DNA of 64,000 nt from Ramlibacter albus (GCF_014297445.1 NZ_JACORU010000009.1:1-64000), one strand, 5' to 3'; shown: positions 1 to 8,014, numbered from the stretch's first letter. Program-made: numbers and translations. Notes: a model not told the origin generated them from the sequence alone.

Positions 1-61
1 TCTGCCTCAGCGCCTCCAGCTTGAATTCGAGCGTGTATCTCGCCCTCGGCTTCTTTGCCAT
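1..61 (-). CDS. IS3-family transposase OrfA, N-terminal fragment (runs off the window)
   Basis: The minus-strand ATG at 61 opens a frame of 20 codons to the window edge. It begins MAKKPRARYTLEFKLEAL, the typical start of IS3-family OrfA proteins, which carry a helix-turn-helix for binding the element's ends. AAGGAGAG lies about ten bases upstream. In the family, OrfA is followed by OrfB (DDE integrase domain) through a -1 frameshift, and that part would lie outside the window. It is short, but the match, start codon, ribosome binding site and adjacent terminus all agree. Confidence 0.7.
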   Translation of the reverse strand, partial: MAKKPRARYTLEFKLEALRQ

Positions 62-123
62 TCCAGTTCTCTCCTTGCCAAATTACACCTCAGCAAGGAA
101 TCCGTTTTTCGGGGGCAAGGTCA
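1..123 (-). mobile_element. End of an IS3-family-like insertion sequence, cut by the window edge
   Basis: Read on the minus strand, the RHS reading frame is abruptly replaced at position 123 by TGACCTTGCCCCCGAAAAAC, which starts with TG like IS3-family terminal inverted repeats. A ribosome binding site (AAGGAGAG) and the start of a transposase OrfA frame follow. The RHS frame runs a short way into the element and stops at 90-92. Only one end of the element is in the window, so the second inverted repeat and target duplication cannot be seen. The family call rests on the OrfA N-terminus and the TG terminus. Confidence 0.75.
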
Positions 124-1862
124 GTATGCACCGCATACAGCTTGCCGTTGCGGTACAGCCCGATGGGTATGGCGCCGCCACCGGCGACGGGCAACCAGAT
201 GATCTCCGTCGTACCCTTCCCCGCTGAAGAACCGTTGTCATACTCGCCCAGGAGCGCCCAGCGCGGAATCTCTCCGTCGCCATAGATGAACGCCTGCCCA
301 AGGCTCGCCTTGCCGGCCCCCGGGTTGCTCAACATCCAACCGAAGTTCTTGCGCAGCCAGTTCACAAACGCGTTGCCCAGCTCGCTTTCCTTGGGCAGGG
401 TCTGCAGCGCCTGCGGCTCGCTCTTGAACACCCGCTGCCCCCACCCGTTGTGCAGGTAGCGCACGGCCGCGGCTTCGCCGTCCTTCACGATCTCGACCCG
501 CGCGAGGCGGTTGTCGTCACCATAGACGAAGTGGCGCAGGCCGTCGCTCGTCATGGCACCGTTCGCATCGACCTCGTAAGCGACGTTCGTCACGCTGGTG
601 CGCACCGCCTGGCCCGCTTGCATGCGCGTGAGCGTCTGCGAGAAGCCCAGCAGCCGGTTGCTGCCCGCGTCCACCTTCAGCGCGACCTGCACACCCTGCG
701 CCATGCCGGGCTGCTCGAAGCTGCCCTCGAGGTCCACGTCGCTGCCTTGCATCTCCAGCGCCTGCAGCCGGTTGGAGTTGGCGTCGTAGCTGTAGACACT
801 TTTCGCGCCTTCGCGCTCCAAGCGAATGAGCCGGTTGCGGTTGTCGTAAGCGGCTGTCCATGACACCGGCACGCGATAGACCTCGCTGACCGTCGCCGTG
901 CCGGACACGACCGTGCGCGACGCCCACAGGTCTTGGGTGATGCCGACGATCCTCGACGCCGCGTCGTAGGTGTACCGCGCGAACTCGGTAGACGTCATCC
1001 TGCCACTTGTGTCGAAGCTGCGCGATGCCGCATCGCCATTGCTCCACGTCCACGCCTTCGGCTGCCCCAGCGGCGTGTGAGCAACGCTGCTCACGAACGG
1101 CGCCCATGGCTTGTTCCTGCCCGGCTCCAGGACGTCGACGCCGGTGACGCGCCCAGCGACGCGCCGGTAAGTTACCTTCAGGCCGCTTGGATAGATGATG
1201 CCGGTGAGGTCCCCCAGCGTGTAGCCGTAGTTCACGGCGAATGCGCTGGGGTTCGCCGGGTTGTCGTTGATGCGCCAGGTGGCGCTGAGCACGCGGCCGT
1301 GCAGGTCGCGTGTGTACGAGATGCTGCCGGAGCTGTCTTCCAGCCGGTCGACCTGGCCGCCCGGGTCGTAACTGAAGTTCGTCGTGCTGCCCGCATCGTG
1401 ACGAATGCGCGTTGGGCGGCCCAGCGCATCGCGCTCGATGCGCGTGACCTGCGCCTTTGCATCGCGTGCCTCGATCACGCGGCCATTCGCGTCGCGCTTG
1501 AACGTGACGGTGCCGGTGTCCGGGCTGCTCTGGCTGGTGACCTCGCCGAAGGCGTTGCGCGTGTAGCGCGTTGCGACGCCTTTGGGGTCCGTCACCTGCA
1601 CCAACTGGTCGAGCGGGCTCCATGACTGCGCGGCTGTGCTGTTGTCGGCGAACGTGATGGCGGTGGGGCGGCCCAGCGCATCGAGCGTCATACGCGTGCC
1701 TTGGTTCAGCGGGTCGGTCTGGCCGATGAGCCGGCCGTTGGCGTCGTACAAGAACTGCGTGGCCGGCCCGGATGGCACGCCCTGCGCGAGCGTTGCCGTA
1801 GTCGTGATCGAGGCCAGCACCGCGCAGCAGACGGCGCGCACCGGCATTCCTTGTGGTCGCAT
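90..1862 (-). CDS. RHS-repeat protein, 3' end cut off by an IS insertion
   Basis: RHS/YD repeats are obvious: YDANGRLIGQTDPLNQGTR, LDALGRPT, RDANGRVIEARDAKAQVTR and RDLHGRVLSATW. RHS proteins form a beta-cocoon shell that usually encloses a variable C-terminal toxin or effector. The first ~26 residues (hydrophobic core, ending ATLAQG) look like a secretion signal. The frame reaches YAVHT, just before the usual HLGTPR core motif, then enters IS sequence and stops after about a dozen foreign residues, so the end of the core and any toxin tip are lost. The gene lies 59 bp downstream of the ligase-like gene and on the same strand. It is probably a non-functional remnant. Confidence 0.85.
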   Translation of the reverse strand: MRPQGMPVRAVCCAVLASITTTATLAQGVPSGPATQFLYDANGRLIGQTDPLNQGTRMTLDALGRPTAITFADNSTAAQSWSPLDQLVQVTDPKGVATRYTRNAFGEVTSQSSPDTGTVTFKRDANGRVIEARDAKAQVTRIERDALGRPTRIRHDAGSTTNFSYDPGGQVDRLEDSSGSISYTRDLHGRVLSATWRINDNPANPSAFAVNYGYTLGDLTGIIYPSGLKVTYRRVAGRVTGVDVLEPGRNKPWAPFVSSVAHTPLGQPKAWTWSNGDAASRSFDTSGRMTSTEFARYTYDAASRIVGITQDLWASRTVVSGTATVSEVYRVPVSWTAAYDNRNRLIRLEREGAKSVYSYDANSNRLQALEMQGSDVDLEGSFEQPGMAQGVQVALKVDAGSNRLLGFSQTLTRMQAGQAVRTSVTNVAYEVDANGAMTSDGLRHFVYGDDNRLARVEIVKDGEAAAVRYLHNGWGQRVFKSEPQALQTLPKESELGNAFVNWLRKNFGWMLSNPGAGKASLGQAFIYGDGEIPRWALLGEYDNGSSAGKGTTEIIWLPVAGGGAIPIGLYRNGKLYAVHTDLAPEKRIPC

Positions 1863-1921
1863 GAAGTTTCGCTCCCTCGTTGAGTGGAGCGAAATCTAGG
1901 GCGGGGCGCGACGAAAGTGTC

Positions 1922-3169
1922 CTAGCCTTTAGTCTGGGTGTTGGCCGTATCCAACTGCTGCGACGCCGTCTCCTCCCACTCGTCGATGTGCCGCACGAGG
2001 TCGTCGATCGCAATCACTTCGCACCGGTTGTCCTCGCGCCGGAACACCACCGCGGACCAGCCGCTCATGCCAACGGGCCGCAGGTGATGCCGCCCGCGCC
2101 GCAAGCGCTGGCCCGACATCGCGCGGATCACTACACGCTCGTACAGTGACCGGCCGACGCGCGCCTGCGGCAGGTCCTCGTCCCAAGCACAGAGGTGGCC
2201 GACGTCCTCGTACTCCGGCGGGCGTTCGTCGAGATCGAGGAACGACGCGCTGCGGCCGCCCATCACCGCACCGATGAGGCGGAAGGTGAACGGATCGCTG
2301 ATGCGGCGGATCGGCCGCAGGAACTGCCGCACGATGCGCCCCGCGATCCCGCGCAGGCTGCTGGCCCCATGCTGCTGCGTGTGCCACATCGGCTCATCGA
2401 TGTCGCACGTGAACGGGCTTTCCGGGTAGCAGCTGAAGCGCGCGAGCCAGCCCTTGCGCGACGTGTGCGGCATCGGCTGGAACGCGCTGATCACCGGGAT
2501 GTCGTGCTTCGCCAGCTCCGCGAGGTCGTAACTCGGCCACTTCATCACGTCGCGCACGATGCCGACGATCAACGCGGCGGTCGCGACCATCAGCGAGGGG
2601 CTCGGCGTGAAATCGGAAGTGATTTCGATGCGGTCGATGCGCGGGCGCACGCCCACACCCGTGGATTCACGGTTCGTCGCCAGCAGCATCACCGGCGCGG
2701 GCAGGATGTACGTGAGCAGCAACGCCAGCTGCTCGATCGTGCGGCCGTTGGCGGGCTCACCGGGCGGCAGCTCGAACGACACGTTGTAGTGCGTGCTGAA
2801 TCCCACGAGGCGCGTCTCGTGGTTGTTGGCCCCATCCCACGCATCGAGGTTGTCGCGGATGACCTGGACCGCTTCCCACAGCGACCGGCCAGCGCGCGCC
2901 GCGCAGCCTCGCTCGATCTCGACTACCGGCGTGGCGACCTCGATCACGCCGGTGTCGAAGTAGACGGCGCATCCGGTGGGCAGCTGGTACGAGCGGCCCT
3001 CGCGGTGCACGAGCTCGTCGCGGATGAAGTCGCGCGGGCTGTGGAAGTGGTCCTCCGGCCGCGTCGGCTGGCCGTCGAGCACGAGTGAGAACTCCGCTTC
3101 CAAACCCATCGCCGCGAGGCGCAGCTTGCCGGGCGCGGAGGGTCGGTCGAGCTTCTTGCCGTCCGCCAT
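1922..3169 (-). CDS. Carboxylate-amine ligase-like protein (glutamine synthetase/GCS fold)
   Basis: This 415-residue protein begins with MGLEAEFSLVLDG, resembling the beta-strand with paired acidic metal ligands at the start of GCS2/PafA-type ligases. FDTGVIEVATPVVE and a later STHYNVSFE segment also fit that fold. Such enzymes use ATP to join a carboxylate to an amine. The ATG at 3169 is preferred because AGGGG lies 8 bases upstream; a GTG at 3178 would overlap the previous gene. The start sits directly after the M15-like gene's stop (TGACATG), so the two are translationally coupled. The substrate is unknown. The fold call is by motif only, so the specific activity is uncertain. Confidence 0.6.
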   Translation of the reverse strand: MADGKKLDRPSAPGKLRLAAMGLEAEFSLVLDGQPTRPEDHFHSPRDFIRDELVHREGRSYQLPTGCAVYFDTGVIEVATPVVEIERGCAARAGRSLWEAVQVIRDNLDAWDGANNHETRLVGFSTHYNVSFELPPGEPANGRTIEQLALLLTYILPAPVMLLATNRESTGVGVRPRIDRIEITSDFTPSPSLMVATAALIVGIVRDVMKWPSYDLAELAKHDIPVISAFQPMPHTSRKGWLARFSCYPESPFTCDIDEPMWHTQQHGASSLRGIAGRIVRQFLRPIRRISDPFTFRLIGAVMGGRSASFLDLDERPPEYEDVGHLCAWDEDLPQARVGRSLYERVVIRAMSGQRLRRGRHHLRPVGMSGWSAVVFRREDNRCEVIAIDDLVRHIDEWEETASQQLDTANTQTKG

Positions 3170-3170
3170 G

Positions 3171-3755
3171 TCAGCCACCCCTCACCGGGTCGAACACCGT
3201 GTAGCCGATGTCCAGGTGCAAGTGGTCGTCGGCCTGGCCGTCTTCCACGCCATAGGGACGCACCCACACGCCGGGGATGACCTTGCGCGCGATGACCGCG
3301 TACTTCTCGACCGCATCGCGGTTGTCGAGGTAGGTGTCGCCGATGCGGAAGATGTTGGCCGCCGTCCCCCAGCAGTGACGCGACGCGTGGCGGCTGAGCG
3401 CATGCCCCGGCGAGCGGTAGCCACCGTTGGCCGCGACATGCACGTACGTGCCCACCTCCAGCCGGAACAACTCGAGCGCCGCGGCGAGCAGCACCACCGC
3501 GCAAGGAACGAACTTCGGAAACGATTGCATGGCCGCCGCTTCGCGCACGTCCACCTCGATCAGTTCGCACAGCCGGAAGTGCGGCGTGAGCTGCGTCTCC
3601 TGAGCCTGGCGCCACGAGTCCACACGCAGGAAAGACGCCGGCAAGACGTGCGCAGCGCCCGTGCGGTCCTGCAGCGCCTGCCCCGGCCGCAGCACCTGCC
3701 GCACCTCCGGCGGCAGTTCACCCGCGAGCACCACGGGCAGCGGCATCGTGCTCAT
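3171..3755 (-). CDS. M15-like (D-Ala-D-Ala carboxypeptidase-type) protein
   Basis: The 194 residues include GYRSPGHALS, then SRHCWGTAANI and finally DDHLHLDIGYT. These match the M15 zinc-peptidase pattern SxHxxGxAxD ... HxH. The usual zinc-binding Asp is Asn here (AAN instead of AxD), which could lower or change metal binding. No signal peptide is visible, so it probably acts in the cytoplasm, unlike classical peptidoglycan M15 enzymes. The start ATG at 3755 overlaps the stop of the serine hydrolase gene by 4 bases (ATGA). The coupling to a peptide-bond-forming ligase and a serine hydrolase suggests peptide or amide turnover of one compound. Confidence 0.7.
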   Translation of the reverse strand: MSTMPLPVVLAGELPPEVRQVLRPGQALQDRTGAAHVLPASFLRVDSWRQAQETQLTPHFRLCELIEVDVREAAAMQSFPKFVPCAVVLLAAALELFRLEVGTYVHVAANGGYRSPGHALSRHASRHCWGTAANIFRIGDTYLDNRDAVEKYAVIARKVIPGVWVRPYGVEDGQADDHLHLDIGYTVFDPVRGG

Positions 3756-4606
3756 GCGGTGCCCCCCGTCATGTACTCGTACATCGCCCGCGAGATGCGC
3801 GCGATGGTCTCCTGGCGATGGCCCGTCACGTCCGGCGCCCACTCGGTCAGGATGACCACAACGTAGGCATCGCGCCCATCGAGGTACACGATGCCCGCGT
3901 CGTGGGCGATGGTGGAGATCTCGCCCGTCTTGTTCGCAACACGTGCGTCCTCCGGCAGGCCCGCGGGGATGCCGCTGCGGAAGCGCTGCTTGTGCAGGAT
4001 GTCGAGCATCGCGGCGGACGCCTCGGGCGAGATCGCCTTGCCCTCTTCGATGAGGCGCATCGCCGCGCAGAGCCCCGAAGCCGTTACGCGGTTGTTGAGC
4101 CCGGCCTCCCACGCTGCCTCGTCCTCGACGCCGCGCAGCAGTTCGATGCCGCTGACGTTCAATCTCGCGAGGCACGCGCGTGCGTTGTCGACGCCGACGA
4201 GGTCGAGCAGCAGGTTGGTGGCCAGGTTGCTGCTGGTCACGATCATGTGCTCGGCCAGCTCGTGCAGCGTGAGCGTGCGCCCGGTCGCGGCGTGCACGGC
4301 CGCGTTCGCGTCACGGTCCTCGCCCACGCGGAACGGCACCCCGCCCACCACGCTGTGGAAACGGTTGCGCACGTGCACGCGCGACGTGGGCTGGAAGCGC
4401 CCCTGCTCGATGGCGTCGTACACGCCCAGCAGCACGGGCACCTTGATCGTGCTCGCGGCGTGGAACCAGCGGTCGGCGTTGAGCGACCACGTGGTGTGGT
4501 GCTCGAAGTCGTAGGCGGCCACCGCGACTGCGGCCGCGCCCGCGTCTTCGCCGATGGAGAGGACGGTATCGCGGAGCGTTGCCTCCGCCGGGGGGTGGGT
4601 CACCAC
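3752..4606 (-). CDS. Class A beta-lactamase-like serine hydrolase, probably cytoplasmic
   Basis: All class A landmarks are present in 284 residues: S52-T-I-K55 (SxxK nucleophile motif), S125-S-N127 (SDN-like), E167-A-G-L-N171 (the general-base ExxLN of the omega loop) and K226-T-G228. The length is normal for the family. The N-terminus (MVTHPPAEATLRDTV) lacks a signal peptide, so a role in antibiotic resistance in the periplasm is unlikely; esterase or peptidase action on an intracellular product fits better. It is the first gene of the overlapping trio (3755 and 3169 starts downstream). The 69 bp upstream separate it from the PIN toxin gene on the same strand. Confidence 0.8.
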   Translation of the reverse strand: MVTHPPAEATLRDTVLSIGEDAGAAAVAVAAYDFEHHTTWSLNADRWFHAASTIKVPVLLGVYDAIEQGRFQPTSRVHVRNRFHSVVGGVPFRVGEDRDANAAVHAATGRTLTLHELAEHMIVTSSNLATNLLLDLVGVDNARACLARLNVSGIELLRGVEDEAAWEAGLNNRVTASGLCAAMRLIEEGKAISPEASAAMLDILHKQRFRSGIPAGLPEDARVANKTGEISTIAHDAGIVYLDGRDAYVVVILTEWAPDVTGHRQETIARISRAMYEYMTGGTA

Positions 4607-4675
4607 TCGAGTGTGGTGGGCTGGATGCGGGAAGGCTGTAGGACTTGCCGGATTCAGCCGGTCGGAGCGGTCAGT

Positions 4676-5122
4676 TCATCCGTCGCGCGCAACTGGCTCA
4701 TCCGCAGCGAGGTACAACTCGACTCGGCTGGTGGTCCAGGTCGCGACGCCTGTGCCGAAGAAGTCCGCATCTTCGGTCCACACCGGGCAATCGAGGGCCA
4801 AGGCACAGGCCAGTACCGGCCAATCTTCGGGGTCACGATCGGCGATGCGCGCGAGTGCGGCCTGTTCCATCGTCCCGTAGACCTCGATGTCGATGGGCGC
4901 AACCACAGCCTCGAGTGCCTCCAACACGGCGAGGACGTGCTCCCCGTTGACGCCGCGCCTTTCGAGCAGTGGGGGCAAGTGTTCACGAGCCTCTTCGAAA
5001 GCGGTGGCCGGGGCAAAGAAGCTCACCTCACCGGCATATTCCAGGAGCAATGCGCGCACGCGTTGACCGAGCACCGCGCGGACCAGGATATTGGCGTCGA
5101 GGACGAGTGCCCGGCGGTGCAT
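4676..5122 (-). CDS. PIN-domain toxin (type II toxin-antitoxin)
   Basis: The 148-residue protein starts MHRRALVLDANILVRAVLG, the PIN-domain strand with the first acidic metal ligand (D9). Further candidate ligands are E43/E44, D100 in DPEDWP and D118/D120 in TEDAD. PIN toxins are Mg-dependent RNases. It lies 21 bp downstream of a Phd/YefM-type antitoxin gene on the same strand, the usual order for such modules. The start has no good ribosome binding site, so translation may depend on coupling to the antitoxin frame. Confidence 0.85.
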   Translation of the reverse strand: MHRRALVLDANILVRAVLGQRVRALLLEYAGEVSFFAPATAFEEAREHLPPLLERRGVNGEHVLAVLEALEAVVAPIDIEVYGTMEQAALARIADRDPEDWPVLACALALDCPVWTEDADFFGTGVATWTTSRVELYLAADEPVARDG

Positions 5123-5143
5123 TCAGGTTGTCGATCCTCGTCC

Positions 5144-5419
5144 TCACCGGCCCTTTGGCCGGGCAGGCGCCTTGCGCCTGCGCGCGCTCTTGAACTCGGC
5201 GGCGACCTCCTCCACGTCCACTTTCCTTTCCGCAAGCAACTGGTCGAGCCCGGCCGATACCTTCCTCAACGCAGCCAGGTCCGCCTCGGCCTGGCCGTGC
5301 GCGGGGATGAAGAAGCCGACGGTCTGCCCATGGCGAGTGATGGCGACCGGCGTTTCCGCGGCAATGAACTCCGCCAGCCCGGCCCTGAACTCGCGAATGC
5401 CCACCTTGGTGGTTTCCAT
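5144..5419 (-). CDS. Phd/YefM-family antitoxin
   Basis: The 91-residue protein shows the Phd/YefM N-terminal DNA-binding fold: VGIREFRAGLAEFI, then TPVAITRHGQTVGFFIP. Its C-terminal half is charged and helical (QLLAERKVDVEEVAAEFKSARRRK), as expected for the toxin-wrapping tail. It neutralises the downstream PIN protein and should repress its own operon through the palindrome at 5465-5478. Antitoxin-first order and the short gap to the toxin support the call. Confidence 0.88.
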   Translation of the reverse strand: METTKVGIREFRAGLAEFIAAETPVAITRHGQTVGFFIPAHGQAEADLAALRKVSAGLDQLLAERKVDVEEVAAEFKSARRRKAPARPKGR

Positions 5420-5464
5420 GGCTTACTCCTCATGGACCTGTTCGACACCCGGCCATTGTGCATC

Positions 5465-5478
5465 ATTGTGTACACAAT
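5465..5478. promoter_or_regulatory. Probable antitoxin autorepression operator (TGTACA core)
   Basis: ATTGTGTACACAAT is a perfect 14-bp palindrome, 46 bp upstream of the antitoxin ATG. TGTACA is the known core of YefM operators. A degraded second copy (ATTGTGCAT) lies next to it at about 5455-5463. The AT-rich stretch stands out from the GC-rich surroundings. Confidence 0.65.
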
Positions 5479-5508
5479 TTCAAGGTCAACAGTCGTGGCC
5501 GCCCCGGC

Positions 5509-5524
5509 TCGTCGCAACCGACGA
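5509..5524 (+). promoter_or_regulatory. Regulon operator 1, TCGTC-GCAACC-GACGA
   Basis: The centre is at 5516.5, and the start codon of the acyl-CoA dehydrogenase at 5588 is 71.5 bp downstream. A -10-like GAAGAT starts at 5547, exactly 30.5 bp from the centre. No -35 element is evident, as expected for an activator-dependent promoter. The 16 bp are identical to operator 2 and, on the other strand, to operator 3. Confidence 0.7.
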
Positions 5525-5587
5525 TGCGCCCCTTGCCCCCGCCCGGGAAGATGGGCACCGTACCCCACGAGCCGGAAACGTTTACCC

Positions 5588-6856
5588 ATGGACTTCGACA
5601 TCCCCCGCGAGCTGCAGGACACGATCGCCACGATGGACGCCTTCATCGCGGCCGAGATCAAGCCGCTGGAAGACGCCAACCCGCAGTTCTTCGACCACCG
5701 GCGCGAACGCGCCCGCACCAACTGGGCCGAAGGCGGCATCCCCACGCGGGAGTGGGAAGCGCTGCTGCACGAGATGCGCCGGCGCGCCGACCGCGCGGGC
5801 TTCTACCGCATCGGCCTGCCGAAGCGGCTGGGCGGCAAGGACGCAAGCAACCTCGCCCAGGCCGTGCTGCGCGAACACCTCGCGGCCAAGGGCGTGGGCC
5901 TGCACGCCGACCTGCAAAGCGAAACTTCCGTCGTAGGCAGCATCTCGATGGCCGAGGTGTTCGACCGCTACGCGAACGAGGCGCAGAAGGCCGAGTACCT
6001 CGAAGGCATCATCACCGGGGAAAAACGCGTGGCCTTCGGTTTGACCGAGCCCGACCACGGCAGCGACGCCACGTGGATGGAAACCACCGCCGTGCGCCAG
6101 GGCGACGTCTGGGTGATCAACGGCGCCAAGCGCTTCAACAGCGGCGTGCACACCGCGCACTCCGACCTCGTCATCGCGCGCACCTCCGGCAAGGCCGGCG
6201 ACGCGACCGGCCTCACCGGCTTCATCGTGCCGATGGACACACCGGGCGTGAAGATCGAGTACTACCACTGGACCTTCAACATGCCCAGCGACCACGCGGA
6301 GGTCACGTTCAAGGACGTGCGCGTGCCGCACTCGGCCATCCTCGCCGAAGAGGGCAAGGGCCTGATGCTGGCGCAGCACGTCGTGCACAAGAACCGCATC
6401 CGGCAAGCCGCGCAAAGCGCGGGCGCCGCGCGCTACTGCGTGCAGGAGTCGGTGCAGTACGCCCGCGAGCGCAAGACCTTCGGCAAGCCCATCGCGCAGC
6501 ACCAGGCCATCCAGTTCCCGCTGGCCGAGATGCACGCGGAAGTCGAGATCGTGCGCAACTACGTGTTCAAGACCGCGTGGGAGATGGACCGCACGCCGCA
6601 CGAGAAGATGAGCGACCAGGTCGGCATCGCCAACTTCCGCGCGAACCGCCTCGCCTGCAAGGCCGCGGACCTGGCGATGCAGGTGCACGGCGGCATCGGC
6701 TACACGCGCGGCAAGGCCTTCGAGCACATCTACCGCCACCATCGCCGCTATCGCATCACCGAAGGCTCGGACGAAGTGCAGATCCGCAAGGTGGCGGGTT
6801 TCCTCTTCGGTTTTGCCGGGCCGAACAAGATCAAGAAAACGAAGGAGACTGCATGA
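5588..6856 (+). CDS. Acyl-CoA dehydrogenase family protein
   Basis: This 422-residue flavoprotein should remove alpha,beta hydrogens from a CoA thioester, using FAD and passing electrons to ETF. FGLTEPDHGSDATWMETTA is the central FAD/substrate motif, ARERKTFGKPIAQHQAIQ is the C-terminal domain signature, and the end has GSDEVQIRKVAGFLFG. The long N-terminal segment with FFDHRRERARTNWAEGG marks a bacterial branch not tied to a known substrate. The frame stays open far upstream, but ATG 5588 is chosen because similarity begins there and operator 1 with its -10 lies just before it. The stop overlaps the start of the TctC gene by 4 bases. Confidence 0.85.
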   Translation: MDFDIPRELQDTIATMDAFIAAEIKPLEDANPQFFDHRRERARTNWAEGGIPTREWEALLHEMRRRADRAGFYRIGLPKRLGGKDASNLAQAVLREHLAAKGVGLHADLQSETSVVGSISMAEVFDRYANEAQKAEYLEGIITGEKRVAFGLTEPDHGSDATWMETTAVRQGDVWVINGAKRFNSGVHTAHSDLVIARTSGKAGDATGLTGFIVPMDTPGVKIEYYHWTFNMPSDHAEVTFKDVRVPHSAILAEEGKGLMLAQHVVHKNRIRQAAQSAGAARYCVQESVQYARERKTFGKPIAQHQAIQFPLAEMHAEVEIVRNYVFKTAWEMDRTPHEKMSDQVGIANFRANRLACKAADLAMQVHGGIGYTRGKAFEHIYRHHRRYRITEGSDEVQIRKVAGFLFGFAGPNKIKKTKETA

Positions 6857-7821
6857 TCACTCGCCGCCATCTCACCGCCGCTGTGCTCGCGGCTGCCACC
6901 GCCTTCGGTGCCCACGCCGCCGATGCCTTCCCCATCCCGGGCAAGACCATCACGCTCGTACTGCCCTCGGCCAGCGGCTCCGCCGGCGACCAGGTGCTGC
7001 GCATGCTCGCCGACAAGCTGAAGGACGAGTGGAAGGTGCCGATCATCGTGGACTCCAAGCCGGGCGCAGGTGGCGCGATCGGTTCCGCGCACGTCGCCAA
7101 GTCGGCGCCGGACGGGCACACGATGCTGCTGGGTTTCAGCGCGCTGGTGCAGGCGCCGGCCTTCGGCGTGAAAACGCCTTACGACCCGCTCACGGACTTC
7201 ATCCCGATCGCTCGCTTGAACGACGTGCCGCTGGTGCTGCTCACGGGTGACATGAGCATCACGAGCCTTTCGGACTTCGTGACGAAGGCCAAGGCCAACC
7301 CAGCGCAGTTCAACTTCGGCAGCTATGGCGCGGCCACCACCGGCCACGTGTACTCCAGCCTGATCAACATGAAGCATGGGCTGGACCTCGCGCACGTGCC
7401 GTTCCGCGGCACGCCGCCGCTGACCAACGCGCTGCTTGGCGGCCACGTGAAAAGTGGCGTGAGCAACCTCGACAGCCTGCCGCACGTCAAGGCGGGCAAG
7501 CTGCGCGTGCTGGCGATCACGGGCACGAAGCGTTCGGCCCTGCTGCCCGATGTGCCGACGTTCAGCGAGCTGGGGTACGACATCACCGCGGGTGGGCGCT
7601 ACTGGCTGCTGCTGCCTGCGGGGGTGGCGCCGCAGACCGTGGACAAGGTCCGTGACGCGGTGCTGCGCGTGATCAGGATGCCGGATGTGCGGCAGAAGAT
7701 GCAGGAGATCGGGTTGGAGCCCGCTTCTGGGGAGCGGGAGGATGTCGCGGGGGACATGCGCAAGGAGATTGACTACTGGAAGCGGGTGGTGCAGGTTACT
7801 GGCATCAAGGCTGCGGAGTAG
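6853..7821 (+). CDS. TctC/Bug-family periplasmic solute receptor
   Basis: The 322 residues start with a Sec signal (MITRRHLTAAVLAAATAFGAHA). The Bug-family pattern follows: ITLVLPSASGSAGDQVLR, VDSKPGAGGAIGSAHVAKS-PDG, VPFRGTPPLTNALLGG and PDVPTFSELG. The usual PFPAGGxxD loop is changed to PSASGSAGD, so the ligand contact may differ. Receptors of this type feed carboxylates to TctAB or act as sensors, but no tctA or tctB is in the window. ATGA coupling to the dehydrogenase gene suggests the imported acid is that pathway's substrate. Confidence 0.88.
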   Translation: MITRRHLTAAVLAAATAFGAHAADAFPIPGKTITLVLPSASGSAGDQVLRMLADKLKDEWKVPIIVDSKPGAGGAIGSAHVAKSAPDGHTMLLGFSALVQAPAFGVKTPYDPLTDFIPIARLNDVPLVLLTGDMSITSLSDFVTKAKANPAQFNFGSYGAATTGHVYSSLINMKHGLDLAHVPFRGTPPLTNALLGGHVKSGVSNLDSLPHVKAGKLRVLAITGTKRSALLPDVPTFSELGYDITAGGRYWLLLPAGVAPQTVDKVRDAVLRVIRMPDVRQKMQEIGLEPASGEREDVAGDMRKEIDYWKRVVQVTGIKAAE

Positions 7822-7963
7822 CTCTTTCCTTTGTAGGGCGTCGTCGGGTCGATTGGCGGCCGAAGACATATGCGTGGGCAGGTACTCGACGTGAAGGAAC
7901 GATCCTCACGTTCGCCCGCCACCCGACGTCTCCCGATTCGGCCCTGTCCGTCCAGACGAGCCC

Positions 7964-7981
7964 AAATCGGCTGTCCGATTT
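7964..7981. terminator. Hairpin between convergent genes, probable bidirectional terminator
   Basis: AAATCGG-CTGT-CCGATTT is a perfect 7-bp stem with a 4-base loop. It lies between the converging TctC gene (ends 7821) and metallo-hydrolase gene (ends 8071). The stem ends in A/T runs on both sides, suiting termination from either direction. Confidence 0.55.
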
Positions 7982-7983
7982 AG

Positions 7984-8014
7984 CTCCCTCTCTTTCCCGG
8001 AGGGGAAGGGAGGG
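7984..8014. repeat. GC-rich imperfect hairpin, dispersed-repeat type
   Basis: CTCCCTCTCTTTCCC can fold against GGGAAGGGAGGG around a GGAG loop. Polypyrimidine/polypurine hairpins like this are often dispersed between convergent genes in proteobacteria, and it may add to termination. The rest of the 249-bp gap 7822-8070 shows no gene. Confidence 0.45.

Noticed and set aside
2195-3088. Long plus-strand open frame over the ligase-like gene
   Set aside because: It is rich in Arg, Ala and His with no recognisable family, typical of the antisense frame of a GC-rich gene; the minus-strand frame has clear conserved motifs.
3818-5587. Open frame extending the acyl-CoA dehydrogenase gene 590 codons upstream
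   Set aside because: It runs antisense through the beta-lactamase-like and toxin-antitoxin genes and shows no domain; ATG 5588 fits both the family start and the operator spacing.
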